64,000 nucleotides of DNA from Agarophyton chilense (taxonomy: Eukaryota; Rhodophyta; Florideophyceae; Gracilariales; Gracilariaceae): positions 620,001-684,000 of the forward strand of contig JARGXX010000010.1 in NCBI GenBank assembly GCA_030374765.1, read 5' to 3'. Position numbers and translations under genes: made by a program. Within the stretch, counting starts at the first letter, position 1; each line of letters opens with the position of its first letter. A model generated the notes under the pieces. It was not told the DNA's origin and ran no database searches. It worked only from the letters and a program-made list of their open reading frames with translations. This document shows, one piece after another, positions 45,560 through 56,625 of this stretch.

Positions 45560-47380
45560 CGCAGCAGCATGAGGTCTTATACGGTCTGTCAGTCCCCGGT
45601 GCTGCTGCGCTGATGGAGGGGCGGACGTGGTCATGTGCAGTCGCTTCAGATGGTTATGGTGTGCCACGCGGTTTAGCGGCTTTGTGAATGGGTCGGCCGA
45701 GTTTCGGGAGCTTTCGACGTGGGTTGGGGTGACAACTCCTCGCTGTCTGTTGTTGGCGATGTGATGATGGCGGATATCGATAAGTTTGCGTCTTTTTGTT
45801 GGTGCCGTGTTGTCGATGATTTGGAGGGTGCTGGAGTTGTCTATGAAAAGCGGAGATGGGGTTATTGGGTCGATGCCGATGTCCTGGAGTAGGCGACGAA
45901 GCCAGTTGGTGACTTGCACCGTAGAAGAAGCGGTGATACACTCAGCTTCGCACGTGCTGAGTGCGGTGATAGATTGTTTCTTGTAAGACCAGCAGATGGG
46001 AGATCCGTACAGTAGGTGTACAGAGCCGCTGTAGGAGCGACGGTTGGTTGCGTTGGCGTAGTCTGCATCAGAAAAAGAGCAGAGTGGGTGTTTTGTGGGT
46101 TGGTTGCTGGTGTATAGGATGCCGAGGTTGCGGGTACCAGCTAGATACCGTAGGAGCCCTTTTAATTTCTGCTGGTCGCTCCTAGTGAGATTTTGCATGG
46201 CACAGGCGAGGCAGTTGGTTGCAAAGGTAATTTCGGGCCGCGTTGAATCGGCGAGATAGCGCAGTGATCTTAAGGTGTGGCGGTATTCGGTTGTATCCTG
46301 TGAGGAGAGTGGCCGGTTTTGTGTTGTGAGGAGCATTTTTTGGTTTGGCAGTGGGGTTGGTTTCGTGTTGCATGCGCTCATGTTGTTGGTCTGAAGGATG
46401 TCCTGTATAACGTGTGGTTGTGATATGTGTATGTTTCCGTTGTCCGTTCGATGGACCATCCAATTCAGGTATTTGGTGGGGTGGCCCAGGCGTTTAATTT
46501 TGTACTTCTTGGACAGTTTGGTGTAAAGGTCGGGGATGAGCTGTGTGTCGGTCGCCGTGACTAGGAAGTCGTCCATACTAAGTGCGCATATGAGTTTGCC
46601 CCGGTGGTTTTCGTGAAAGATGACGTTTTGGTCAGCTGAGGTGGTGTCGTAGCCGTGGATCTTGATGTAGTTTCGAAGGGCATTGGCGTAGATGGAAGCA
46701 GCTGGTGGTGTGCCATAGAGGTTACCGATTACACGTCCATATTGACCTGGATGAGCGAAGGTACCATCGAATAGCGGGGGCTGTCGGACGTATACCGCGA
46801 AGGAGGTGTCGTAGTTTTCATGGAGGTATGCCGAAGATATGTCGAAGTGTTCGATAGGCCATTTGTTTTGTGCAGCTATCGCAAAGATGGCTCGAATAGA
46901 TGTCTTCTTGGCCATGTGGGTGGCGACGTTGGAAGGGTCGTAGTGAATGCCCGGGAGCATGCGGTCGCCGCGCACTGTGCATCTGGCCTTGCGTTCTAGG
47001 ACTTGGCCGTGCTCAGACCATTTGTACCGGTATGTCATTTTGAGTGGTATGGGTTTGGCTGTAATGGGTAGATCGGAGTTGTGTATCCATTTGATCGTGC
47101 CGTTGTCGTCCAATTTTCGAAGTTCGGTGTTGTGTGCTGCGGACCATGCCTCTGCGTCGGGGAATCGTCCCGCATCTTTTCTGGAAGTTGAATCGCGTGT
47201 AAAAGGGCTTATAGTTGGCGGGTTGGGGTTTTTTGTGAGGGCCCTGCGTACTGTGGGGTTTGAGACGGTGGGATCGGATTCTGGGTAGTATGGTATGAAG
47301 TCGACGGCTCTCAGTTTTTGTGTTTGATTTGTGCGGAGGTTCTGTACGACTTTCATTGTGTTGGAGATGCTATACATTTA
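45560..47380 (-). pseudogene. Copia element 1: reverse transcriptase and RNase H region
   Basis: The RT part (about 47150-46400) shows WSEHGQVLERKARCTVRGDR, FDISSAYLHENYD, YVRQPPLF, GNLYGTPPAASIY and the catalytic ALSMDDFLVTA; Copia RTs usually have YVDD-like motifs at this place. The thumb includes KRLGHPTKYLNW. RNase H (about 46060-45750) shows CSFSDADYANATNRRS, GSVHLL, KQSITALSTCEAE and HIANNRQRG. Together these make DNA from the element RNA and remove the template. Confidence 0.9.
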
Positions 47381-47389
47381 TCGAGCGGG

Positions 47390-48115
47390 GTCGGCGCGGG
47401 GCTCGAGTTTGTGTTTTTGTGCTTTGTGTATGGGTGTATGGCCTAGTTGGCCGAAGGAAAAGATGCGGCTGGGGTTGGGCTGGCGGTTGTTCCAAAGGGT
47501 TGCAGGGGAGTTGTCTATGGAGCGGTGGTACATGATATTATACTTGAAGGCTGCGTCTCGTACGGCGTCCTCCCAGTAGTTGTCGGGGAGTTGGGAGTGA
47601 TGTAGGTTCGCGCGGGCAGCGCGCATGAGTGTTTGGTTGATCCGTTCCGCGATGGAGTTTTCTTGGGGTTGATGTGGGGTCATTGTGCGATGTTCTATTC
47701 CGTATGTGCGGTACAGTTGAGATGCCTTCTTTGATAGGAATTCCTTGGCATTGTCGGTGCGGTATATTGTAGGAGTACGAGGGCCGCTGGTGTGGAGTAT
47801 GGTCAGGAGTTCCCGGATGCAGGGAAGGACTTCAGAGCGTGATTTGAGGAAGTAGAGGATGAGGTATCTACTGTGGCTGTCTATGAAGCTGAGGAAATGT
47901 CGGTTTCCGTGGCGAGAGGGAGGGTTGATCGGGCCGCATGTGTCCGAGCTGAAGTAGTAGCCAAGGGCATAGTGGTGTGAGGTGAGGTGATGTGGGCGTG
48001 GTGTTTGTTTGCCGTATGCGCAGGATGTGCAGGTTAGAGGCGGCGGGTGGTTGCGGAGTTTTCCAGGCATGTTAGGGAGTATTTTCATGTTTGCAATGAC
48101 TTGCATGGCGCGCAT
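47390..48115 (-). pseudogene. Copia element 1: integrase region
   Basis: A CTSCAYGKQ zinc-finger end is followed by the catalytic core: SSDTCGPINPPSRHGNRHFL (first Asp), TIYRTDNAKEFLSKK (second Asp) and PHQPQENSIAERINQTL (Glu). All three catalytic residues are visible. Downstream is the Copia-typical NSPATLWNNRQPN and FGQLGH. Confidence 0.9.
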
Positions 48116-48211
48116 CGGCGTGTGGTTTAACCGAAGGTGCCAGTCGTGGTATATAAGTTGGGATGGCGATGGTCGGTGGGTCGGGTCTGGTGGTTTAGTG
48201 GTGTTTGTGGA

Positions 48212-49681
48212 TTAGTGGTTCACGCCTAGCTGATCGGTATGAGGATGGGCCGTGGTGGCTGTGGATGTTCTTGGTGGAAAGATTTGTTCGTGGGTGGGGT
48301 TGGTCGTTGGCGGTTGGATTCGTGTGCAGATGCGTTTGCTTTTTGGGGGGAGCAGAGCGTTTCGAGATTGGGATTGTGCGGCTTGTGCGGGCCAATGCTG
48401 TTTTCGTGATCGAGAGAGGATGTAGGCGTTGTGTTTAGGGTTCCATGGAGCGACGCCAATAACTTTTGGGAGCCTGTCTTTCTTTGGTTGAATGATGGTG
48501 TCTCTAACGGGGTCGAAGGTTACTGCGCCTGACCACACTGCGATGTCGAGGACAGACAGAAGGGTGTCGGGGACTCGAGGTGTGCACACGGCGGGTAGTG
48601 TGAGGTTTTTACCCTTGCTGGTGAGGATCGCGGTCTGGCCGGCGTGCGTACAGGGCATGGACTGGTTAGTTTCTGTTTTCGTTTGAAGTGTTTGGCGTGT
48701 GGGATGTAGTAATGCAGAAGGGCTTGGGACATGTGCTGGGTGTGCTCCTGAATCCAAAATTAGCTTACTGTGGCTGTCAGAGTCCTCTGAGGCGTATTGC
48801 AATTCTTGCAGGGGGTTTTCGTTGTCGTTGTTTACGACATATAGGGCCCGAGCGCGCGGTTGTGGGCGTCGGCGGCGGGCTTGTGCGCGTTCGTTTCTGT
48901 GACGCAGGTGGTTGGGGTCTCGGCATTCAGTGTCTGTATGGCGTGGAGAGCGCACGCCGAGGGCGATGTAGTGCTGGCACGGGTTCGCGTGGCGCTCTCT
49001 GTACCACGGGGTGGTATGAGTCCGTTGGCGTTGGGTAGGAGTACGTGTGTGGTCCCCGGTAAGGCCGTGGGCAGAGAGTCCGAAAGTGCGGGATGCTGTG
49101 TGTACATATTTGTGTATCATTTTGAATTGGCTGGCAAATTCTTGTGGGGTGCTGGGTTTTGTTGAGAAGAAGGTGATGCCAATCTGTGCGGTGTCTGGAT
49201 TGTGTTTTAGTCCCTCGATCATGAAAGAGACTGTGAGGCTTTGGTCTGATATTCCCGGGTATTTGGCGGCTACCATACGAGCTCTGATATCTAGATGCTT
49301 CTCGGGATACTCCGTAATGTCCATCCCAGGTTCGAAGATGGTTTCTTCCGCTTCTTGTTTGAGGTATTTGTGGTTGTCTTGGTTTGCCTTGTTAAGATGG
49401 TTCGGTATGTACTGCAGGAGATGGTGTGGTGATGGATCGCTTTCTGGTGTTATCAGTACGTTTAGGATATCTGTGGGAGTCGTGGATAGTATTTTTCCGA
49501 CGAGCAGGTCTTCCTTGTTGTTGAATGATTTGAGTTCAGCAGCTGCCTGCGGTTTGGGTAAGTTTCTTGTAAGATGATCTAGGCACTCGTTGCGTCGTGC
49601 GTAGGCGCGTAGCGCTACGAACCAAGGTCCGTAGTTTGCTTTTTCGAGTTGTGGGATTTCGGATTTGGAGTCGTTGGCCAT
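48212..49681 (-). pseudogene. Copia element 1: gag and protease region
   Basis: The most likely start is MANDSKSEIPQL at 49681. An earlier in-frame ATG at 49846 overlaps the primer site and is less likely. Gag has LEKANYGPWFVALRAYARR and the long UBN2-like helical part. A CCHC-like knuckle variant (CQHYIALG...RHTDTEC) lies at about 48900-48980, followed by an Arg-rich tract. The protease active site LILDSGA lies at about 48745. One open stretch covers these parts. Confidence 0.85.
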
Positions 49682-49838
49682 GGTATGATGGTGTGTGGTG
49701 TTATCTGCTTGTAAGGCATACTTTTGTTCTTGGTAGACAAGTCTTAAGAGGTCCGCTGTTATGTCGACGAATGGTGCTGGCTCTTGGCGGCGGCGGAGTC
49801 GGCGGGATCGTGCGGATGTGGGATCGATTTTTGAGTGA

Positions 49839-49850
49839 GGGCCCATAACC
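49839..49850 (-). promoter_or_regulatory. Primer-binding site matching the anticodon arm of initiator tRNA-Met
   Basis: GGTTATGGGCCC directly next to the 5' LTR on the - strand. It is complementary to GGGCCCAUAACC in the anticodon stem-loop of eukaryotic initiator tRNA-Met. Drosophila copia and yeast Ty5 are known to prime with such a half-tRNA rather than the tRNA 3' end. Confidence 0.85.
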
Positions 49851-49948
49851 TGACGGAGTGCACAAGATGACTCTCTTTACTTGGGTAGACGTCGGCGTCT
49901 GGTGGACTATCTATTCCTTGGTCTGGAGGCAACGTGTACGGTCTGTCA
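49851..49948 (-). repeat. 5' LTR of Copia element 1 (98 bp)
   Basis: Pairs with 45450-45547 (96 of 98 identical), TG...CA ends, followed on the outside by AACAA. Confidence 0.95.
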
Positions 49949-49953
49949 AACAA

Positions 49954-51219
49954 AATGACCCGTGACAGCGCTGATGTTACACATCAGCAGCGCACACACA
50001 TCGTGAGTTACGATTCGTAACGTGGCGCACAACGCACGCCTTCTCGGGAGCATACGTGTACAGGTAAGTTCATAAGCGCGAGCCATCACTGCAGCCATCG
50101 CCTCGTGGCTCCGCGTGGGATCCCCTTTTCTCTTTCTTTTCATGGGTATGCCATTGTAAGACCTACCTAGAGTAGAAGTTTATCGTTGCAAGAAACGTTC
50201 TCTCACGAGGTATGCCAACACCCTCTATAGACACTTTTTAATAAGCTATCCTTTGTCCGATCCTTGTATTTTTCGTATCGGAGGCAACGTGAGTCGTCGA
50301 GATTGTGCCTTCTCCGAAAATATAAACCAGTAGTGGTCTACAATATTCATTACCCCAGGTCTGCGATTTCAAAAGCACTTATCGATAATGAGATATAAAG
50401 CTACCATATGTAGCGTCAGTGTTTGTCGACAAAATAGGTGTGGAACCGCGACTTCAGTTTCTCTTTACGACCTTTGATGTTATTGAATCAGAATTGCCAA
50501 AAGTGCCGGGAGCTCAAGCAGTAGACGAACAGGAGAAAAAGGATCCTTGAGGTCCAGCTCATTCGGTCACGTCAAGTGGAATGAAATCGCAATTCCAGCT
50601 CCATCGCTGCTTGAAAATCGATTGTTATTGGAGCAATATCAGCTCTAACGGCTTTGTACAGTAGATAAGCTACATCTGCACGTAGAAACGCTTGAGTTCC
50701 TACTGCTTTCCCTTCAAAACCTAGACTCTTTCCCAACTTCAGTCAGTGTCAGGAGAATCGATGGAGGATCCTGTTAGATAGTCGTAGTATGCAATGGTGT
50801 CCTATATATACGAAAACCAAGGGTCAGTTTTTAGACGTGATGCTGGGTATAGCTTTTTTATCAAGTCTTGCACTAACCTTTGATTAACTGGCTAATATAT
50901 AGTCCCTTTTATGCCCCCTACTCACCGGCTACAGAATCCCCCGCCACCTAGTCCAAGATAACGAAATGGTGACATTGATGTTCCCGCATGGTATCGCAAT
51001 CATGATCCTTTGAAACGTTGTCCGAGTACGCCCAGTTGTAGCTAAACCCATCCACATACTACGGAACCTGATAAAAATTGAAAGAGAAGGTTATCTCCTG
51101 CGTTCTTATCAAACCTTCGCGAAGAGTTGCCGTCAGAGCAACATCATAATAAATTCTTTGCTGAATTCCAAGACTTATTACCAACTGCCAAGTATTCCTG
51201 CTCTGTCGACTTTCGGGTT
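49954..51219. other. Spacer without supported genes
   Basis: A short hairpin GCTGATGTTACACATCAGC lies at about 49960-49990. Otherwise the sequence is low in signal on both strands. Confidence 0.4.
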
Positions 51220-53232
51220 TTATCGCTCGGTCATGTTTTCTATGTCGCAGTACTGATTGAACTCTGAGTACTCAAATCCATGTACGGCAGTGCTGGTTGT
51301 GTAGTAAAAGTGCCTCATGAGCAGCTTTTTAAACATATGAGCGCGAAGGATATGATCGTTTTTACGTTTCATGACCTTTGGGTTCTGACAGTTGTTTATA
51401 GCGTCCAGGAATAAAAAATTTGTGATATTCCAGTGATTTTTGCGCGCTGCATGCCTCATCATAAACATCTTGGACAGGACCAATGGATTATAGTCTTCCA
51501 AACCCGCTTGTGGTGAGTTTCCAGGCCACAAGGCCCTATCCAACCATTCCTTCTACTGTCGTAGCTCGGGCACCAAATCATCGTTATCCGGGCCAAGCCA
51601 TCTCGAACGAAGCTCCTCTCATGCGGTGTACTCGAACATGGTTTAATTTTCTCTGTCACTCATATCCTTTCTGAGCTCATCGGCGATCTGCTTGGTAGTG
51701 TACACAAGTTTCGCGTACTCGTGAGACAACCAATTCTGGATGGAATCCAGATACATTTTGAAATCTCGTCAGAATGGTATCCGTCCTCGCCCAACCCAGC
51801 TCGACAAATGTCTAACAAGCTCGTACAAGGGTGATGTTTATTTCATGGGGGTGTTCCAGCCGCATAACGATCATCGCTTCCTTGATCTCGTGATGAAGAC
51901 GGGTGATGTGATCGCCAAGGTACTGGGCTGCCCTTCCTGTCTCTCATTTGAGTTGAGTAAAGTTCGCCGTTCCTCAACACTCTGTGCTCGTTAAGGAACC
52001 GTTTGTATACCTTGTCAATCATGGATCGTTGATCATTAACCGTACTAGTGTAAACATCAGGCCATTGGTACTTGCGCACAAATTGAACTGGATATCTTTC
52101 CCTAGACGTTAGCGGGTATGGACTTCTGCATCATAGTGCACGTCTCCAAGATCTTTAAAGGAGGATTCGTTTTTCAAATATAGGTCTCTCAGTTCTTCGT
52201 GGTCAACGGTGGGACAATAGTGTGCATCCCCAAATGTATTGAAGTATTTCTGTTCCTGTCGCTCATCATGGCTGAATAGACCTGTTCCCAAAGCAACAGT
52301 GATGTTTTTGTCAGCCCGAGCGTACGGAAGCCAATTGGTATAATACTGAAACTCCAGGAAGATTCACACTGAGTATATTCATTTTGTACCGTTTGTCAAA
52401 CTCATACAAAACGTTATCGATGAACCATGTTTTACCAAACAAGTATGGATTGTTGGTCCAATGGCACTATTCAGAGGAAAGACAATACATGGCGTCTTGA
52501 TGACTTTTTGATAGTTGAGGTGGCTCAGGAAACTTGGTAATTCGACCTTAACCAAGGAACATGGACTGTGGATGGGACTGCCAGTGATGGACAAGGAAAA
52601 GCAATTTCTTCTGCATGATTAGAATGGACTGCTCTCTACGGTAGTGCATGACGAGTTCATGTAACAAAAGTACAGAATAATGACGATGTCTGAAGTGGAC
52701 GACGTTGGTAATATGGGATTTCAAGAGCTGCTTCGAGTACAACATTGGCGACTGCGTACTGGCAGTGTTCCCCTTTAAAGCCCAATCCTTCTCAAGCAGC
52801 AGCACATATATGAAACGCGTGGCACGTACCATACGTGGCATGAAGTCCCAAAGGAAGAGTCTTTGCTCAGTTGACCATTCGGCTCTTTGTCGGTAGAAGG
52901 CCGATAAAAAGTGGAATGTTATCAGCTTCAAGAAGCGAATGGTGAGACAATAATTTGGCACCATTGACGAAGATCAGCACCTCATCGACCAAATGTAGCA
53001 GTCCATTGTGATGCCGTATTGTAAACTCATGTTGAAATAAATTCAACTCACCGTGAAACAGAAGAACGGCTGAATTTTCAAACGGTGGAGCGTGGCGAAA
53101 TAGTACAAAGGCAGGAGAATATTTCAATAATGATAGGCCGATGGCGGTCACAATGAAAGTGAGGAATACGGGACTGACTCGGCTGAGTCTATGTTGGAGC
53201 GACGAGCGTTTGGAAGAAGTGATCTTGAACAT
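51220..53232 (-). pseudogene. Decayed type II membrane protein gene, glycosyltransferase-like with HtrL/YibB-like end
   Basis: From ATG 53232 the start reads MFKITSSKRSSLQHRLSR and then a hydrophobic segment SPVFLTFIVTAIGLSLL, a typical cytosol-to-Golgi signal anchor. Downstream fragments in several frames keep sense: HLVDEVLIFVNGA, FIYVLLLEKDWALKG, and near the end YNPLVLSKMFMMRHAARKN...NFLFLDA. The last resembles the HtrL/YibB family pattern YSPL-SK-F...A...NPF-T..F.WID. The gene has many stops and frame changes and is the best candidate for a non-transposon host gene in the window. Introns cannot be excluded as an explanation for some frame changes. The family assignment is tentative. Confidence 0.4.
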
Positions 53233-54075
53233 GGCACGCACCCAGCGTCGCCGCGGCAACGTGGACAACATCGTACTGTACGCGATGAGTAAGCGACAGC
53301 GACAGTGACAGCGAAGCGAGACCATCACAACCACTACCATCACCTCTACGGCGGATATCAGGTGCATCACGCGGCATCATGACGAAGCGCATGTTAGAGG
53401 TGAAGTACAAACTGTTCTGGTGACGCTCCAATTCGACAATGATGTGAACATCTGTTGTTGTATGCAACGCATCCACGCACGTGACGTATGAATTACATGC
53501 GAAGCATCGTCACACGCGTGCCACGTATGCAATGCGGGCCAACTTGCACGTGTATTGGAGCCAGTGACTGCAGACAATCACGTGCCAGGACGAGCTCATT
53601 ACACTCGCTGCGGTTTTGGAGGGCGATGCGCTCTTCAAATCGTCGAGAAGAGGCAGCGACTTTTTGGAAGGCCCGACGAGTGGTTCGAGCGATGCGTCAT
53701 TGAGTGCTGCTGGCTTCTCGTTTGTGTAGTAACCGTGAGCACGCCTCCGCTATTGCATCAACGCTATGTTAGAAATGCACCCGTTTCTACGTGAGCTCTG
53801 CTTATGGTATTCCACTGAAGACTGTAGAGGTCTCGGTGCAGCGGGTATGAACCGAAATAACCGCGAAGAGTGGGTGTCGCCTTGCGAACGACGGTTCTTA
53901 GATAAGGAGAGGGTGTGCGGGAATCAACCAGTTGTACCTGAAGAATGGGGATAATACGTAAATTCACGAGGCGGATGTCCAGATGCGGCGGTATGTAATG
54001 CACACGAGATCGGCTCGACAACCCTTGTGAAAACACAAATAACCAGGTAACAGTAGAGAAAACAACAAAGAAACA

Positions 54076-54110
<35 letters not shown>

Positions 54111-54770
54111 TGTAGAAAAAGGGCAGTAAATGCGCAACAGTAGAGGATATCCTTCGAAAAAGAGCTATAGGTCAGAACTGTTAAGAAATGATACTATCGG
54201 TGCCACATTGTGGTGAACCACTTTAGGATTTCTAGGACTCACCAAGATGATGTTGGGGTTGGTTGTTGGTTGGCGTTCCGCCGTCCTCACCTCGGCCTTG
54301 CGCCCTTTAATGTGCCAAAAGGGAAAGCAAGTACTGTTCAATAACGCATACACGTAGCGTGCCACCACAAAATTATCGAAATAATACCAAATAAAATATT
54401 TTGTGAAAGCACCTTACAGTGTACACTAAATACAGTACTTTTTAATTAATTTCTCCTGTCCAAACCTATCCATGAAGTAATTCTTCTCATAACTTCCCTT
54501 AATCTAGTATCGCCCAAGCAATAGCTTATGAATGCCGTATCGCGAATTCGTAGTATTGGGAACTGTCGAACTCAGGTGCATCCAGAATGCTACGGATCCC
54601 CCCGTTCCGAGCGGAGCACTCGGGACGCATTGTCTGTAAAATCAACCGCAGCGCACTTCTCGGACATTCTGATTCTTGTTTTCATATCACAACCTTGTGT
54701 TTTCCCAATCCACCTTGCGATCATCTCGCTATTCCGTCCTTCAAACTTTTCTGGTATCTGACTTCTCGCG
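53233..54770. other. Spacer: upstream of the antisense gene of element B, with a microsatellite
   Basis: Contains (AC)14.5 at 54076-54104 and AT-rich sequence at 54370-54450. The left end of element B should lie here, but I found no repeat matching 59-61 kb or the 413-bp repeat of C and D. The stretch 54600-54770 probably is the leader of the antisense gene. Confidence 0.4.
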
Positions 54771-56350
54771 ATGAGAAACCTTCCGTCTTATGTGGTCAAT
54801 CCACTTTCGTCCTATGACGATCTAGACAACCCTCCGATTCAGCAGACTTCTGCAACGCCTAGAGGTTCCGCTCCAATCTCCAGAACTGCCCCTTTGCCGC
54901 AATCGGCTTCCAGTCCCGGTCCTGCATACCTTTCCTCCACAGCATCTGTTCTGCAACCTGCGTCCTCCTCCGTACAGAGGTTCTCATATTACGCAGACTT
55001 TTTCGGCCGACAATCCCGGCAGCACTTTGCAGTATACGCACGAGCGCCTTGGTTTTTCCCTGCGGCGGTCTGCGACGAAGCTCTGATGAATCAGTATGTG
55101 GTCGCCAGTCACCTCCCCGATGGTATCCCATGGCATGCGTTGTTTACAACAGATTGGCTGAGCCATTGTGCCCTTCCAAACAATGCGATCGGTCGCTTCG
55201 GAAACGAGAGCTTGCTCGATGCGCGCGACCGATACACCCGTCTGGAGCACCAACGCTTACGCCGCATTATCGGCTCGGTGCGTCTCAATGAGGAATGGCA
55301 ATTCGATACCTGTTGTGCCAGAACCAATTGCGAGGCGTACTCGTATGTCGAGAACCTAGCGGCTTTGGATGTCCAAAGGTGGCGCGGTGTTCGTTGAGCA
55401 TCCAACGTGGCCCTCTGTTCTGACAGTCTTCTATTACGCACGGAATTCCGCTATCTCTGCAAACGGGATAATCCGTATTGGGAATTCCCTAGGTGGGAAC
55501 GCCGTACCAGATCTCGACTGGGATACTTGGTCCCATACCAGATGCTCAAAATAGACCGAATTCAGTATAACTCGCGCGTCGGGGGCTACGTGCCGATTTC
55601 TCAATATTGGCGTGAGATCGAGAGTCCTCGTGGCTGTCCTGTGGACCTCCCTCCTTCAATCACCTACGTAGGTTCTTTACTCGCGAATGATCCGTTTTCC
55701 AGTTACTTGGTAGTCATCTACGGTGTTTCATTGCGAAGATGGCCGTGTTCATTCTTTGGGATGTGTACGACACATATCGCTTGTGGTATATGAGATCGAT
55801 TGCTCGACGGCTTGCGAGAGAACTCGATCTATCACTCGTTCTGGGCTCATGTGCCAATCACGAAGAATTTCTGCGCCTGATTAATGTCGTTGACCAGATT
55901 GACTGGGCCCTTGTTCCTTCTGAACAGCAGGCTAGAGGACGTCCTCGTCGCGACTATCCACCCGGAAGAACCGGTCCCGGCGGTAACTTCGTCTGGTACG
56001 ACCCCTGGACTAACCAGCATATCGACGGCGATCACGCCAAAGTTCTGCGGGAATCTCCGCGAGCAATGCCTCCAATTCAGCCGACTGGTTATATACACGA
56101 GCCAACTGCTCAAAATACAGACACACTCGTTAACGAGATGCAAGAAATCGATTACGACGAAGAGCCAGAAGAGGTCATCCTCGAGGATTCCGCTTTGTGT
56201 GAGAACGACTGCATAGAGCCAGTGGTCCCTGCAGCGATGCAGAGCACTGTGCCTGAGCCTGTTCGAACCGAAGTGGCTCCCCACGATGCCGAGCTTTGCA
56301 ATCTGAGGCAGTTCCTCGAAGACGCTGGTATTCCTCCCTTCCTGGTTTAA
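54771..56350 (+). pseudogene. Antisense accessory gene of Gypsy element B (unknown protein, about 525 residues)
   Basis: Homologue of the gene at 6063-7745. It starts MRNLPSYVVNPL in the CTCGCGATG context shared with A. A Ser/Pro/Ala-rich N-terminus (first 70 residues) is followed by ADFFGRQSRQHFAVYARAPW, DEALMNQYV...DGIPWH, ESLLDARDRYTRLEHQRLRR, NPYWEFPRWERRTRS, GYLVPYQM, ESPRGCPVDLP, NDPFSSYLVV, FILWDVYDTYRLWYM, LDLSLVLGSCANHEEFLRL, NFVWYDPWTNQ and LRQFLEDAGIP. It is convergent with pol of element B, which reads on the - strand. Function unknown. The conserved Trp/Tyr-rich blocks suggest a folded core, and no enzyme motif is evident. The copy has a few breaks. Confidence 0.7.
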
Positions 56351-56476
56351 GGAAATCGACAGCAGCAGATGTTGAATCTCTTGCGCTCCTCGATGGGTAG
56401 TAACTCGGATAAACCGAATCCCTAACTTTCTCGCCTGAGGGAATTGTAACAAACCGAATAGCAGGAGTCTTGAGAT

Positions 56477-56487
56477 AATAAAATAAA
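56477..56487 (+). terminator. Overlapping poly(A) signals for the antisense gene of element B
   Basis: Two overlapping AATAAA hexamers about 130 bases after the stop of the antisense gene and before the end of pol. This supports an independent transcript, as in element A. Confidence 0.45.
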
Positions 56488-56504
56488 ACGTTTGGATATT
56501 CTGC

Positions 56505-56625
56505 AGCTCCTTCGCTTCTTCTTCTTTCTACTAGGCCTCTCCTCTTCTTACTTCACTTCTAACTTCTTGTGGACCTCCACTTCATTCTTCCTTCTCCTGG
56601 AGTTACTTCATACTTCTCTAGGGAT
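56505..56625 (-). repeat. Purine-rich spacer between convergent genes of element B
   Basis: Purine-rich on the - (pol-sense) strand, with GAAG/AAGAAG words. Same location and polarity as the tract at 5768-5995 in element A. Confidence 0.45.

Larger units (their letters stand above)
45450..49948 (-). mobile_element. Ty1/Copia element 1, GalEa-like, both LTRs and target duplication present
   Basis: 4.5 kb, - strand, with 98-bp LTRs (two differences) and a 5-bp target duplication AACAA on both sides (45445-45449, 49949-49953). The order is gag, protease, integrase, RT, RNase H, which is the Copia order. The primer site matches the anticodon arm of initiator tRNA-Met. Very short LTRs with this total length and primer type resemble the GalEa group. 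The element is nearly whole with about two breaks in its single polyprotein. The low LTR divergence marks it as the youngest element in the window. Confidence 0.95.

Noticed and set aside
49047-49577. Open frames on the + strand within Copia element 1, also at 46947-47288 and 48688-49038
   Set aside because: They lie antisense to gag, integrase and RT and have the composition expected from the reverse of those genes. Unlike the Gypsy antisense genes, no second copy supports them.
49843-49848. ATG at 49846 as the true Copia gag start
   Set aside because: It lies inside the tRNA primer site. The next in-frame start at 49681 (MANDSKSE) directly precedes the conserved gag part.
54076-54104. AC repeat as an element end or Z-DNA promoter
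   Set aside because: An ordinary microsatellite of about 14 units with no associated feature.
55847-56452. 201-residue open frame on the - strand
   Set aside because: Shadow of the antisense gene of element B on the other strand, without domain or homology to the matching region of A.
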